Below are positions 14,894 to 21,878 of a DNA stretch of 22,681 bases, in pieces. This stretch comes from JBHGBB01 sp041946755 (lineage in GTDB: Bacteria; UBP4; UBA4092; JAOAEQ01): the NCBI GenBank assembly GCA_041946755.1, contig JBHGBB010000040.1:1-22681 (forward strand). The letters run 5' to 3'. A model generated the notes under the pieces. That model saw nothing but the letters and a program-made list of their open reading frames with translations, made no database searches and was not told the DNA's origin. The translations under genes and the position numbers were made by a program. The number at the start of each line of letters is the position of its first letter. Positions within the stretch are counted from its first letter, which is position 1.

Positions 14894-15895
14894 ATGAACA
14901 CTATTATTCGATTTCGAAAAATAGCATTTCGCTGGTTCTGCTTGTTCCTCATTGCAGGATGGTTGTTTATTCTGGTCGGTTGTAAAGAATCGACCACCGG
15001 AATCAAGTTTAATCATCAATCGCATCTCGAACGCGGTATCGACTGCGAACTCTGCCATACCCAGGCGATGACTGCTGCTACCGCCGGAGTACCGTCGATG
15101 GATGTTTGTGCCAATTGCCATTCAATTAATACCACCAACCCTTCGGATAAATGTTTATTATGTCATACCAAACCGGAATATCGAGTAAAACCATTAATTC
15201 CTGCCGGATATAAACCGGTGGTTTTCTCGCATCAATTCCATACACAAGCACAGCATCTGAATTGCGATAACTGCCACCCGAAAATAGCGAAAAGTAAAAT
15301 GATTACCAGTACTCAGTTCCCGGCAATGGAAAACTGTATCGATTGCCATAAAAAAGGGAAAGGACCGCTGGATTGCGCTATCTGCCATCCTGGATTGGAT
15401 AAAGACCATCCGCCGTTATGGCATACCGGGAATTGGAATAAAGTCCATGGGCTGCGGTCTACCGATAAGAAAACGAGATGTACCACCTGCCACACGAAAA
15501 CCGCTTGCGCTACCTGCCATCAGGAGCAGGAACCGGAATCGCATAATGAGTTCTGGAAGAAACGCGGCCATGCTTTGCAAGTGAGTTGGAATCGGTCGAA
15601 TTGCCAGGTATGCCATAAAGCCGATTTCTGCCAGCGATGCCATCAGGAGACACCGCCATCGAGCCATGTATCCCGTTGGGAATATCGGCATTGCCGGCAG
15701 TGTCATTTCCCATTGAAAGATAACGGGTGTTTCGTTTGCCATAAATCGGTTGACCATACCCAAGATGCACCGAAAATCCCGCAATGGATGTATAATCTGC
15801 ATTGCACAGACTGCCATTTCGCCGGGGATCCGAATATACCGGACCCACAACATCCGGCGCAATATCCTTGCATTCAGTGCCATACCCTGGAATAG
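14894..15895 (+). CDS. Outer-membrane lipoprotein cytochrome c with 14 heme sites
   Basis: 333 residues from ATG 14894; the in-frame TTG at 14882 would put extra residues before the signal. The N-terminus is positively charged and hydrophobic, then has the lipobox LVGC with C30 as the lipidated Cys. There are 14 CXXCH motifs (at residues 51, 72, 87, 124, 148, 161, 196, 205, 237, 246, 267, 279, 304, 326), about one per 23 residues. Another 15 His lie outside these motifs, enough for bis-His ligation of all hemes. Residues 39-91 and 111-165 are two copies of a c7-like three-heme module that begins with F-x-H-x-x-H. The remaining eight hemes lie in a part with the WxxxHG and SHxxxW patterns. It probably wires electrons across or along the outer membrane with the upstream barrel; substrate and direction are unknown. 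Confidence 0.93.
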   Translation: MNTIIRFRKIAFRWFCLFLIAGWLFILVGCKESTTGIKFNHQSHLERGIDCELCHTQAMTAATAGVPSMDVCANCHSINTTNPSDKCLLCHTKPEYRVKPLIPAGYKPVVFSHQFHTQAQHLNCDNCHPKIAKSKMITSTQFPAMENCIDCHKKGKGPLDCAICHPGLDKDHPPLWHTGNWNKVHGLRSTDKKTRCTTCHTKTACATCHQEQEPESHNEFWKKRGHALQVSWNRSNCQVCHKADFCQRCHQETPPSSHVSRWEYRHCRQCHFPLKDNGCFVCHKSVDHTQDAPKIPQWMYNLHCTDCHFAGDPNIPDPQHPAQYPCIQCHTLE

Positions 15896-15926
15896 TATCG
15901 ATAATTTCAGGAGTATCTTGTTTTTT
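15886..15926 (+). terminator. Weak terminator after the cytochrome gene
   Basis: CCTGGAAT (15886-15893, overlapping the stop codon) pairs with ATTTCAGG (15904-15911) through 8 positions including one G-T. A T run (TTGTTTTTT) lies about 8 bases further on. The geometry is poor, so this is a weak call. Confidence 0.35.
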
Positions 15927-15983
15927 AATAGAACATCTTACCCTCGAATAACCGGCCTGATAATTCTTTTCCACCGGGTTTTC

Positions 15984-16032
15984 ACCGGAGAGGACCTAGT
16001 GTGCCTTGAAGGCACACTAGGTATACTCCGGT
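15984..16032. repeat. 49-base hairpin with perfect 27-base palindrome core
   Basis: Bases 15995-16021 are a perfect palindrome around G16008, with 13-base arms CCTAGTGTGCCTT and AAGGCACACTAGG. A14 and T29 extend it by one more pair (15994/16022). After a small internal loop, ACCGGAG (15984-15990) pairs with CTCCGGT (16026-16032). Confidence 0.85.
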
Positions 16033-16091
16033 ATCGGAATGGATAAAAATACCAACTGAAATGATATTACCTAGAGAATGGAACGAGTTGA

Positions 16092-16115
16092 AGTAGGGGC
16101 GGGGTTCCCCCGCCC
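16092..16115. repeat. GC-rich palindromic repeat, copy 1
   Basis: GGGCGGGG (16097-16104), loop TTC, CCCCGCCC (16108-16115), preceded by AGTAG. It shares the 10-mer AGTAGGGGCG with copy 2 at 16254. The eighth-base and third-base partners differ between the copies in a way that keeps pairing. Confidence 0.8.
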
Positions 16116-16223
16116 TAAGGAACGCATAAGCCATCGTTTAGAAGCAAAAAGTGGGATAATAGGGATCAAGAGGAATTAAGGGATATGGTGTTGGACTCCG
16201 GGCATGGTTCTAGTGAGAGAATA

Positions 16224-16246
16224 ACGGGCGGGCAGACCCCGCCTGT
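16224..16246. repeat. GC-rich palindrome, related form
   Basis: ACGGGCGGG (16224-16232) pairs with CCCGCCTGT (16238-16246) over nine positions with one G-T, leaving the loop CAGAC. Composition matches the two neighbouring GC-rich repeats. Confidence 0.7.
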
Positions 16247-16253
16247 ATCAGGG

Positions 16254-16277
16254 AGTAGGGGCGAGGTATCCTCGCCC
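16254..16277. repeat. GC-rich palindromic repeat, copy 2
   Basis: GGGCGAGG (16259-16266), loop TAT, CCTCGCCC (16270-16277), preceded by AGTAG. Compared with copy 1, one pair has changed from G:C to A:T on both arms. Confidence 0.8.
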
Positions 16278-16280
16278 GCA

Positions 16281-16295
16281 TCCGCCTCAGGCGGA
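16281..16295. repeat. 15-base palindrome
   Basis: TCCGCCT and AGGCGGA flank a single C. It is three bases after GC-rich copy 2 and three bases before the next palindrome. Confidence 0.75.
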
Positions 16296-16298
16296 AAT

Positions 16299-16324
16299 AA
16301 TCTTTTGCCATATGGCAAAAGATT
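16299..16324. repeat. Perfect 26-base AT-rich palindrome
   Basis: Arms AATCTTTTGCCAT and ATGGCAAAAGATT meet with no spacer. Every position pairs. The TCTTTT-x-CCA arm is similar to that of the palindrome at 16375. Confidence 0.85.
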
Positions 16325-16374
16325 CCGGGAAGTGTTCAGTTTCTATACAGTCGGAGACTCGACGCTATCGAAAC

Positions 16375-16402
16375 TAATTCTTTTCCAAATGGAAAAGAAT
16401 TA
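16375..16402. repeat. 28-base AT-rich palindrome
   Basis: TAATTCTTTTCCA (16375-16387), spacer AA, TGGAAAAGAATTA (16390-16402). The left arm is also found as a lone direct repeat at 15961-15973. Confidence 0.85.
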
Positions 16403-16418
16403 TAGGGCAACTTAAAAA

Positions 16419-16477
16419 AGGGACTACTTTTATTTTCCCATTAAGTATACTCTGGAAAAAGAATAGTAAATGTCCCT
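16419..16477. repeat. Imperfect inverted repeat upstream of ahbB
   Basis: AGGGAC at 16419-16424 faces GTCCCT at 16472-16477, and inner parts TACT / AGTA and TTTTCC / GGAAAA also pair with bulges. It looks like a worn REP-type element of the GGGAC...GTCCC kind. Confidence 0.5.
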
Positions 16478-16532
16478 CATTTATTAGATAATATAGACAC
16501 CAATTATTAATTAGTTACTCAAACTGGATCTC

Positions 16533-17006
16533 ATGGCAAAAAAATTTACTGTACTAGAAAAGAAACTAATTGCAGAACTGCAAGGTGATTTCCCGGAATC
16601 GCTGCATCCATATCAAGTGATTGCTAAACGACTCAGGGTATCTGAACGATGGGTATTGAACAAAATTGATCGCTGGTTAAGAGCAGGATATATTCGCCGG
16701 GTTGGAGCGATAGTATATCATCGGCAAGCCGGGTATAAATCGAATGTTATGTCGGTTTGGAAAGTGCCGAAATCGCAGGTGAATCGAGTCGGGAAACTCA
16801 TGGCCTCGTTTCCTGAAGTATCCCATTGCTATGAACGGGTAACCTATCCGAACTGGCAGTATAACCTGTATGCGATGATTCATGGAAAAACTAAAAAAGA
16901 CTGTGAACGAATCGTCCGCAAAATCTCCAGAGAAACCGGAATAACCGAGTATCAACTCCTCTATAGCACCCACGAGTTTAAAAAACAAAGTATGCAGTAT
17001 TTCTAG
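16533..17006 (+). CDS. ahbB: Siroheme decarboxylase, AhbB-like (Lrp/AsnC-type fold)
   Basis: 157 residues. A winged-helix part (about 5-58: PYQVIAKRLRVSERWVLNKI, then GYIRRVGAIVYHRQAGY) is followed by an AsnC-like ligand domain. The segment VSHCYERVTYPNWQYNLYAMIHGK (96-119) and the end LLYSTHEFKKQSMQYF match AhbB/NirD-type siroheme decarboxylases rather than DNA-binding Lrp regulators. AhbA/AhbB convert siroheme to 12,18-didecarboxysiroheme on the alternative route to heme. H98 and H117 are candidate heme-binding residues by position. No ahbA, ahbC or ahbD is in the window. It comes after the 14-heme cytochrome and palindrome cluster, so heme supply for that cytochrome is a natural idea. Its stop overlaps the stop of the opposite-strand glycosyltransferase. 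Confidence 0.85.
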   Translation: MAKKFTVLEKKLIAELQGDFPESLHPYQVIAKRLRVSERWVLNKIDRWLRAGYIRRVGAIVYHRQAGYKSNVMSVWKVPKSQVNRVGKLMASFPEVSHCYERVTYPNWQYNLYAMIHGKTKKDCERIVRKISRETGITEYQLLYSTHEFKKQSMQYF

Positions 17007-18490
17007 TTTTTGTTTCTCGTCGAATCCGGAATGTAACCCGGCATATCATAGAGAATAATATCAACCTGCGTTGGGTTTGATATCGCCAGCATCATTTGTT
17101 GTCGTTGATATCGAGAGCTGAGTCGAGAGTATATTGCCCCCGAAGGTTTATTGACCCAGTCGGTTAAGATAATCAACCAAGTTCGCGGATGCCCATTGGT
17201 TATTTCCCAAATTCTATCGATATCATCAATACTATCCAGGGAAACCGGTTCTTTCAAATAATAGCTTAAAGAAGTAGCTTGATAATAGGGATGAATCAGA
17301 ACCAGATCGGTTTGCTGCCGGTTCTGTTCGATAACACGCGCGATTTGACTCCATCGGATTTTGGTCGGGTTATGATAATGGGCATATAGACCAATAAGCA
17401 TTCCGCAAACTAAGATTCCGGTGATGATATATTTCAGCGCGCGATGCTCCAATTTAGTAATTCCATACGCAGCTAATAGATAGAAAAACGGCAGGGTGAT
17501 AATCAAATAGCGGTCGGCTACAAAAATCGGTCGTTTGAATGAAATCGTATAAAACAAAATTATGGGGATGATAAATAGACTCCAGGTTAACATCGTTCCG
17601 GAACTGCGATCGATAATAACCGAGGGTTTACGGTTAGCATCGTTAAACGAAATACATGAGAGTAAGACCGGAAATAGATATAATACCGCGATAAATCGAC
17701 GGAGATATTCCGGTACTACCCAAAATATTCTTCCGCAGCTAAATAACGCTACCATATTCGCAATATCTTGCAGTCCTGGTTTCGGAATCCAAGCTAACCG
17801 TTCTGCATATATGGACGGTTGGATGATATAGATGAGATAAGGTAAGCAAAAGATCAAAATCGCTATTTGAGAAATCAGCCAGGGGATTAATTGCACCCGT
17901 TTATGGCTAAAACATAGTTGGATAAGTACATAGATATCAAGAGCAATAATACTGAAGATACTAAAAACCTGAAGATAAATAGCCAGGATACTGATGAAAC
18001 TATAGAATATCCAGAACCGGATTTTATGTTCTTCACCTGCGCGATAAAAAAAGTAGACTACTGAAAGAATCAGGAGTGTCTGTAATGCATACGCGCGCGC
18101 TTCTTGCGAATAGAAGATATGGTAAGAAGAAATCGCCAGCAGCAGTGCGCCGAATAAACCGATGCGCGAATTAAATAACCGGCAGCCGACGGCAAACATT
18201 ACGGCTATAGTAATGATTCCAACCAACGCTGAAAATAACCGAAGCATTGCAGCGGATTTACCCAAATTCAACCACAGATGCATGATAATATAATCAGATA
18301 GAAAATGGGTTATGGCATCAGAGTCTAGTCGGTTAAAAGTAATATCCGACCAGGATACGGAAGCAAATTTTAGGGTTAGAATCTCATCCAGCCATAAATC
18401 TTCAGTGCCCAGGTGATAGAATCGTAATCCAGCACCGAGCAATAGGATAAGAATTAACAAACCAATTGTCAACCGAGAAGAGAGTTGCAT
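17003..18490 (-). CDS. GT-C (GT39-like) membrane glycosyltransferase, paralogue A
   Basis: 495 residues with about ten or more transmembrane helices. The N-terminus has one helix, then the periplasmic loop with TEDLWLDE (29-36), the acidic pair typical of GT-C enzymes such as ArnT and protein O-mannosyltransferases. The next motif, SSYHIFYSQEARAYAL (121-136), is also family-typical. It should move a sugar from a polyprenyl-phosphate donor outside the inner membrane onto a lipid, protein or polysaccharide; the substrate cannot be told. The start ATG 18490 aligns residue for residue with paralogue B. It lies 39 bases downstream of B, so trxB-B-A form one operon. Its last base pairs overlap ahbB tail to tail. 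Confidence 0.85.
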   Translation of the reverse strand: MQLSSRLTIGLLILILLLGAGLRFYHLGTEDLWLDEILTLKFASVSWSDITFNRLDSDAITHFLSDYIIMHLWLNLGKSAAMLRLFSALVGIITIAVMFAVGCRLFNSRIGLFGALLLAISSYHIFYSQEARAYALQTLLILSVVYFFYRAGEEHKIRFWIFYSFISILAIYLQVFSIFSIIALDIYVLIQLCFSHKRVQLIPWLISQIAILIFCLPYLIYIIQPSIYAERLAWIPKPGLQDIANMVALFSCGRIFWVVPEYLRRFIAVLYLFPVLLSCISFNDANRKPSVIIDRSSGTMLTWSLFIIPIILFYTISFKRPIFVADRYLIITLPFFYLLAAYGITKLEHRALKYIITGILVCGMLIGLYAHYHNPTKIRWSQIARVIEQNRQQTDLVLIHPYYQATSLSYYLKEPVSLDSIDDIDRIWEITNGHPRTWLIILTDWVNKPSGAIYSRLSSRYQRQQMMLAISNPTQVDIILYDMPGYIPDSTRNKN

Positions 18491-18529
18491 AACATTGAAT
18501 CAAAACCAACTTGTTTTCTCAGATATAAT

Positions 18530-20017
18530 CTATCGGTTGATCGGACTCGAATATAAGATAACTTGAACCCGGGCTTCACCCGGCTGTCGAATGGATTTGG
18601 TGGATAGCGGTCGCTGCTCCTGATATAGTCCAGAAAGTACTCGATATACTTCATCCACCGGTTTTGGTTCGGAATTCGTCACGGTGATTAACCAGGTCCG
18701 GTTATATCCTTTGGTAGCCGAATCCAATGCAGTCGGTAAATCTTGCCATACATAAACCGGTCGTATCGGTATCGAAGATTTTAGATAATACTGCAGTCCA
18801 TGTTTCCAGAACTCTTCATAAATCAGAATAAGGTCGTTCGGTTGCGCTTTCTGATCAATCACTCCGGCGATTTTACTCCAGGGGATTTTTTTGACGACGT
18901 GATGATAAGCAATCGTTCCAACACTCATACTAGAAATCAAAATCGCCAGGATGATATATCGTATTATCGTTTGGGATATTTTCGAAATAGCATAAGCAAT
19001 CAATAAATAGAAAAAAGGGAGCATGATAATTAAATACCGATATGCGATAAAAATCGGTTTCTTAAATGAAATCAGATAGAATAATATTAATGGAATAGCG
19101 AACAAACTCCAGCATAACATCAACCCCGGATTCCGATCGACCGCAACGTTCACCGATTCGGATTGGTGTAAAGTAACCAGTGAGAATAAAAGGATGAAGA
19201 TGAAAAGAGGAACGATTGCGGTCTGGATAATATTCGGTAACGTCCAATATACCCAACCGAGACTGAAATAATCGAAGGTTTTCCCGAGATCAAAAAAGGT
19301 CGGTTGAGATAACCAGTCACCATACGACATCGCCCCGAGCCGATTGTAATAGAGGAGTAACCCGATGATACATGCGATGACAATAAGAAGTTGAGAACCA
19401 AGCCAAATCCCGAATCGGTTCGGTTTCCGGTTTAAGATAGTTATCGATACTATCGCATATATGGTTAACGCTACCCAGGTTAGAATCGTAAACTCGCGTA
19501 CCGCGATTCCCAAAACCGTTACCATCGTAAACATAATCCAGGACGACACTTTATTATCCTGGAATCCGCTGATGAAATAATAGACCATCCCCAGAATAAA
19601 CAATACCTGCACCGCATATGCACAAGCTTCTTGCGAATAATAAATATGATAGGAAGATAAGGTTAGAAATAACGCGCTCAGCAGCCCGATCTTGGCATCA
19701 AACAATTTCTTACCGATGAGATATATCAAACCAATCGAAGCGATACCGACTAAAGCCGAAAATAACCGGACCGTCCAGGGATTGGTTCCGAATTTAACCC
19801 AGAAATGCATGATTATAAAATCATAAACGAAATGAAGTAAATCCCGCGGTTCAAGCTGGGCTATGGTTACGGTAGATAACGGGATTTGTGCGGTTTGAAT
19901 GGTATAGATTTCATCTACCCAGAAATCTTCGGTTCCGAGATGATAGATACGGAGTCCGGTACCGAGTAAAATTATAGCAATAAGACCAACCAGCGTTAAT
20001 TTTGGTGTAAGTTTCAT
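18530..20017 (-). CDS. GT-C (GT39-like) membrane glycosyltransferase, paralogue B
   Basis: 495 residues from ATG 20017; the open frame extends further but would run into trxB, so this start, which matches paralogue A exactly, is preferred. TEDFWVDE is at 29-36 as in A, and SSYHIYYSQEACAYAV at 121-136. The first 140 residues align with A without gaps. One difference stands out: the Arg after QEA (R132 in A) is Cys in B (codon TGT). Multiple transmembrane helices continue to the C-terminal soluble part. Function is as for A, perhaps with a different acceptor. It begins 31 bases after trxB on the same strand. Confidence 0.85.
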   Translation of the reverse strand: MKLTPKLTLVGLIAIILLGTGLRIYHLGTEDFWVDEIYTIQTAQIPLSTVTIAQLEPRDLLHFVYDFIIMHFWVKFGTNPWTVRLFSALVGIASIGLIYLIGKKLFDAKIGLLSALFLTLSSYHIYYSQEACAYAVQVLFILGMVYYFISGFQDNKVSSWIMFTMVTVLGIAVREFTILTWVALTIYAIVSITILNRKPNRFGIWLGSQLLIVIACIIGLLLYYNRLGAMSYGDWLSQPTFFDLGKTFDYFSLGWVYWTLPNIIQTAIVPLFIFILLFSLVTLHQSESVNVAVDRNPGLMLCWSLFAIPLILFYLISFKKPIFIAYRYLIIMLPFFYLLIAYAISKISQTIIRYIILAILISSMSVGTIAYHHVVKKIPWSKIAGVIDQKAQPNDLILIYEEFWKHGLQYYLKSSIPIRPVYVWQDLPTALDSATKGYNRTWLITVTNSEPKPVDEVYRVLSGLYQEQRPLSTKSIRQPGEARVQVILYSSPINR

Positions 20018-20048
20018 GCAGCGTGTATTACCCAAAACAAAAAAACCC

Positions 20049-20975
20049 TTAAAAATGTGCTTCGATATATTTTTCAGCAGAAAAAGCTGCCATAGCGCCA
20101 TCACCGACTGCGGTTGCAACCTGTCGCAAACTGGTTTTACGGACATCACCGGCAGCATAGATTCCCGGAACTGAAGTTGCCATGGTCATATCGGCAATGA
20201 TATACCCATACTCGTCCAGGGTAATCAAATCTTTCACTATCGCAGTTCGCGGAACCAATCCGACATAAATAAATAATCCGGTAATCGGGATGACCGAAAT
20301 TTCGTTCGATTTAACATTCTTGATGCGGAGCGCTTCCAGTGCATTCGTTCCGATAATTTCTATGGGGATAGAGTCTAAGATAAACTTGATTTTTGGGTCG
20401 GCCATCGCCCGCTCCTGGATAAGTTTGGTTGCCCGAAGCTGGTCGCGCCGATGGATGATTTTAACCGATTTCGCGAACCGGGTAAGATAGAGTCCTTCCT
20501 CTAGAGCCGAATCCCCGCCGCCGATTACCGCGATATCTTTCTCTTTAAAGAAGGGGCCATCGCAGGTGGCGCAGTATGAGATTCCTTTACCCAGAAATTC
20601 TTTTTCTCCCGGGATGCCTAACTTTTTCGATTCGGCACCGGTAGCGATGATAATAGTCTTGGTTTTATATTCGGTATCAGCGGTTACAATAGTTTTCCAA
20701 TTATCCGGTCTCAAGCGGATTTGGGTTGTTTCGCTATTTTCAATCTGCAATCCGAACCGGGCAGATTGCGATTCCATCTTCTGCATCAACTCGATCCCAT
20801 TAATTCCATCCGGGAACCCCGGATAATTCTCGATAAAATCGGTTAAGGCAACCTGGCCTCCCGGCATAAACCGTTCGAGTAATAAGGTTTTTAATCTCGA
20901 CCGGGCAGCATATATCCCGGCAGTTAATCCTGCCGGTCCGCCCCCGATAATGATTACATCATAGCCTAGTTCCAT
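20049..20975 (-). CDS. trxB: Thioredoxin reductase
   Basis: 308 residues from ATG 20975, chosen because GGAG lies 8 bases before it; an upstream ATG at 21008 would add 11 residues with no family likeness. FAD-binding GGGPAG (11-16), redox-active CATC (C135, C138), NADPH-binding GGGDSA (152-157), HRR (175-177) and the second FAD motif GIYAAGDVR near the end are all present. It passes electrons from NADPH through FAD to thioredoxin. First gene of the minus-strand operon with the two glycosyltransferases. There is no thioredoxin gene in the window. Confidence 0.97.
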   Translation of the reverse strand: MELGYDVIIIGGGPAGLTAGIYAARSRLKTLLLERFMPGGQVALTDFIENYPGFPDGINGIELMQKMESQSARFGLQIENSETTQIRLRPDNWKTIVTADTEYKTKTIIIATGAESKKLGIPGEKEFLGKGISYCATCDGPFFKEKDIAVIGGGDSALEEGLYLTRFAKSVKIIHRRDQLRATKLIQERAMADPKIKFILDSIPIEIIGTNALEALRIKNVKSNEISVIPITGLFIYVGLVPRTAIVKDLITLDEYGYIIADMTMATSVPGIYAAGDVRKTSLRQVATAVGDGAMAAFSAEKYIEAHF

Positions 20976-21421
20976 TCTAAGAACTCCATAACCAGATAAA
21001 TAGTTCATAAAATTCTAACATAGATTAGAATAGTTGTTAAATTTAGAATTAAGAATTTAAACAGGTTAGAAAAAAAAGATTATACTGAATAATACCATAA
21101 TTAGATGAGATTAAAAGGGGTAGGGTGTTTTTTCTGGTTGATTAGGTGGAAGTAATAATTATTTTGGTATATCAGAAAATATAATGTAAGATTTAACCGG
21201 AAATATCCGTCTTATTATTTATATGGAAAGTATGAATAGGTATTTAGGTGTATTTTGCATGAAATAAATTATCATAGTATAACGCTAATAATATCATAGA
21301 TTTAATAAAATAAATCAAATATTTTTCCATATTAAGGTTTTTGCGGTGTCTATATAATTGAGGGGATTAGATAATTTAAATCGGGTTTCTTTCCGATTCG
21401 GTTATTCTGTAAGGAGTGAAT
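20976..21421. other. AT-rich divergent gap between trxB and the AraC-type gene
   Basis: No gene is seen in this 446-base stretch, which is clearly more AT-rich than the rest. It must hold promoters in both directions. On the plus strand a TATAAT sits at 21353-21358, but no convincing -35 lies 17 bases before it. A small hairpin (AATCGG 21379-21384 / CCGATT 21393-21398) lies in the leader, 12 bases before the AAGGAG of the next gene. No long repeat was noticed. Confidence 0.6.
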
Positions 21422-21838
21422 ATGGAGATTCCAAATATGCAATTTCCAACGATACAACTTCCGGTCCAAACTTCGTTGCATGCGATATGCCCATATAGTC
21501 CCAATTGCCCGCAAGAAGTAATCAATCCTTTAATTAGACATCTCTCTAAGCCTTTACAAGAAGTTATTAAATATCTATTAATAAATCATCAAGCAGAGCA
21601 ATTTAGTGTATCCAGCGTTGTTGATGGATTGGGTATCCCAATGCGTAAGTTAGAACGGATATTCAGCTATGAGTTGTCTTGTACTCCAACCGAATGTCTA
21701 GCCCGGATTCGGATTTATCATGTATATAAGCAGTTAAATGAAAATCCAGTGTTGAGTTTTAAAGAAGCTTTTATTAAAGCTGGATTTAAGTCTCGCGCGG
21801 CATTTGAATATGCCCGGAAGAAGTATTCAATAAGGTAA
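21422..21838 (+). CDS. Small AraC-type HTH protein
   Basis: 138 residues from ATG 21422, with AAGGAG five bases upstream; the GTG at 21416 lies within the ribosome-binding site and is not used. The C-terminal ~90 residues have two helix-turn-helix parts: about 62-81 (SVSSVVDGLGIPMRKLERIF) and 113-134 (FKEAFIKAGFKSRAAFEYAR), the AraC/XylS layout. There is no sugar-binding domain. The short N-terminus carries CPYSPNC (23-29), which could bind metal or sense redox state. It is divergent from trxB, which may be its target. The family assignment is by pattern. Confidence 0.75.
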   Translation: MEIPNMQFPTIQLPVQTSLHAICPYSPNCPQEVINPLIRHLSKPLQEVIKYLLINHQAEQFSVSSVVDGLGIPMRKLERIFSYELSCTPTECLARIRIYHVYKQLNENPVLSFKEAFIKAGFKSRAAFEYARKKYSIR

Positions 21839-21878
21839 CCCAGTCAACCCCGTGTCGTTTTTTCGAGTATTTTTGTGC

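Larger units (their letters stand above)
15896..16532. repeat. Gene-free stretch packed with palindromes
   Basis: No credible gene is present here; the one open frame (16185-16415) is a by-product of repeats and lacks any family likeness. The stretch holds at least eight inverted repeats between 15984 and 16477, described separately. They fall into a GC-rich class (loops of 3-5 bases) and an AT-rich class with TCTTTT-type arms. A 13-base direct repeat (TAATTCTTTTCCA) occurs at 15961-15973 and again as an arm at 16375-16387. Clusters like this resemble REP/BIME or decayed mobile-element ends. The last 50 bases lead into ahbB and are AT-rich, without a clear promoter. Confidence 0.8.

Noticed and set aside
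15416..15974. Long minus-strand open frames opposite the cytochrome gene
   Set aside because: They arise because repeated CXXCH codons leave few stops on the other strand. They have no ribosome-binding site or family likeness.
16185..16415. Possible 76-residue protein in the palindrome region
   Set aside because: It is made almost wholly of translated palindromes and ends inside this repeat cluster; no domain is recognisable.
16419..16477. A CRISPR array or complete insertion sequence in the 15.9-16.5 kb stretch
   Set aside because: There are no regularly spaced identical repeats and no transposase reading frame.
18469..18654. Small minus-strand open frame between the two glycosyltransferases
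   Set aside because: It overlaps the end of paralogue B in another frame and has no ribosome-binding site.
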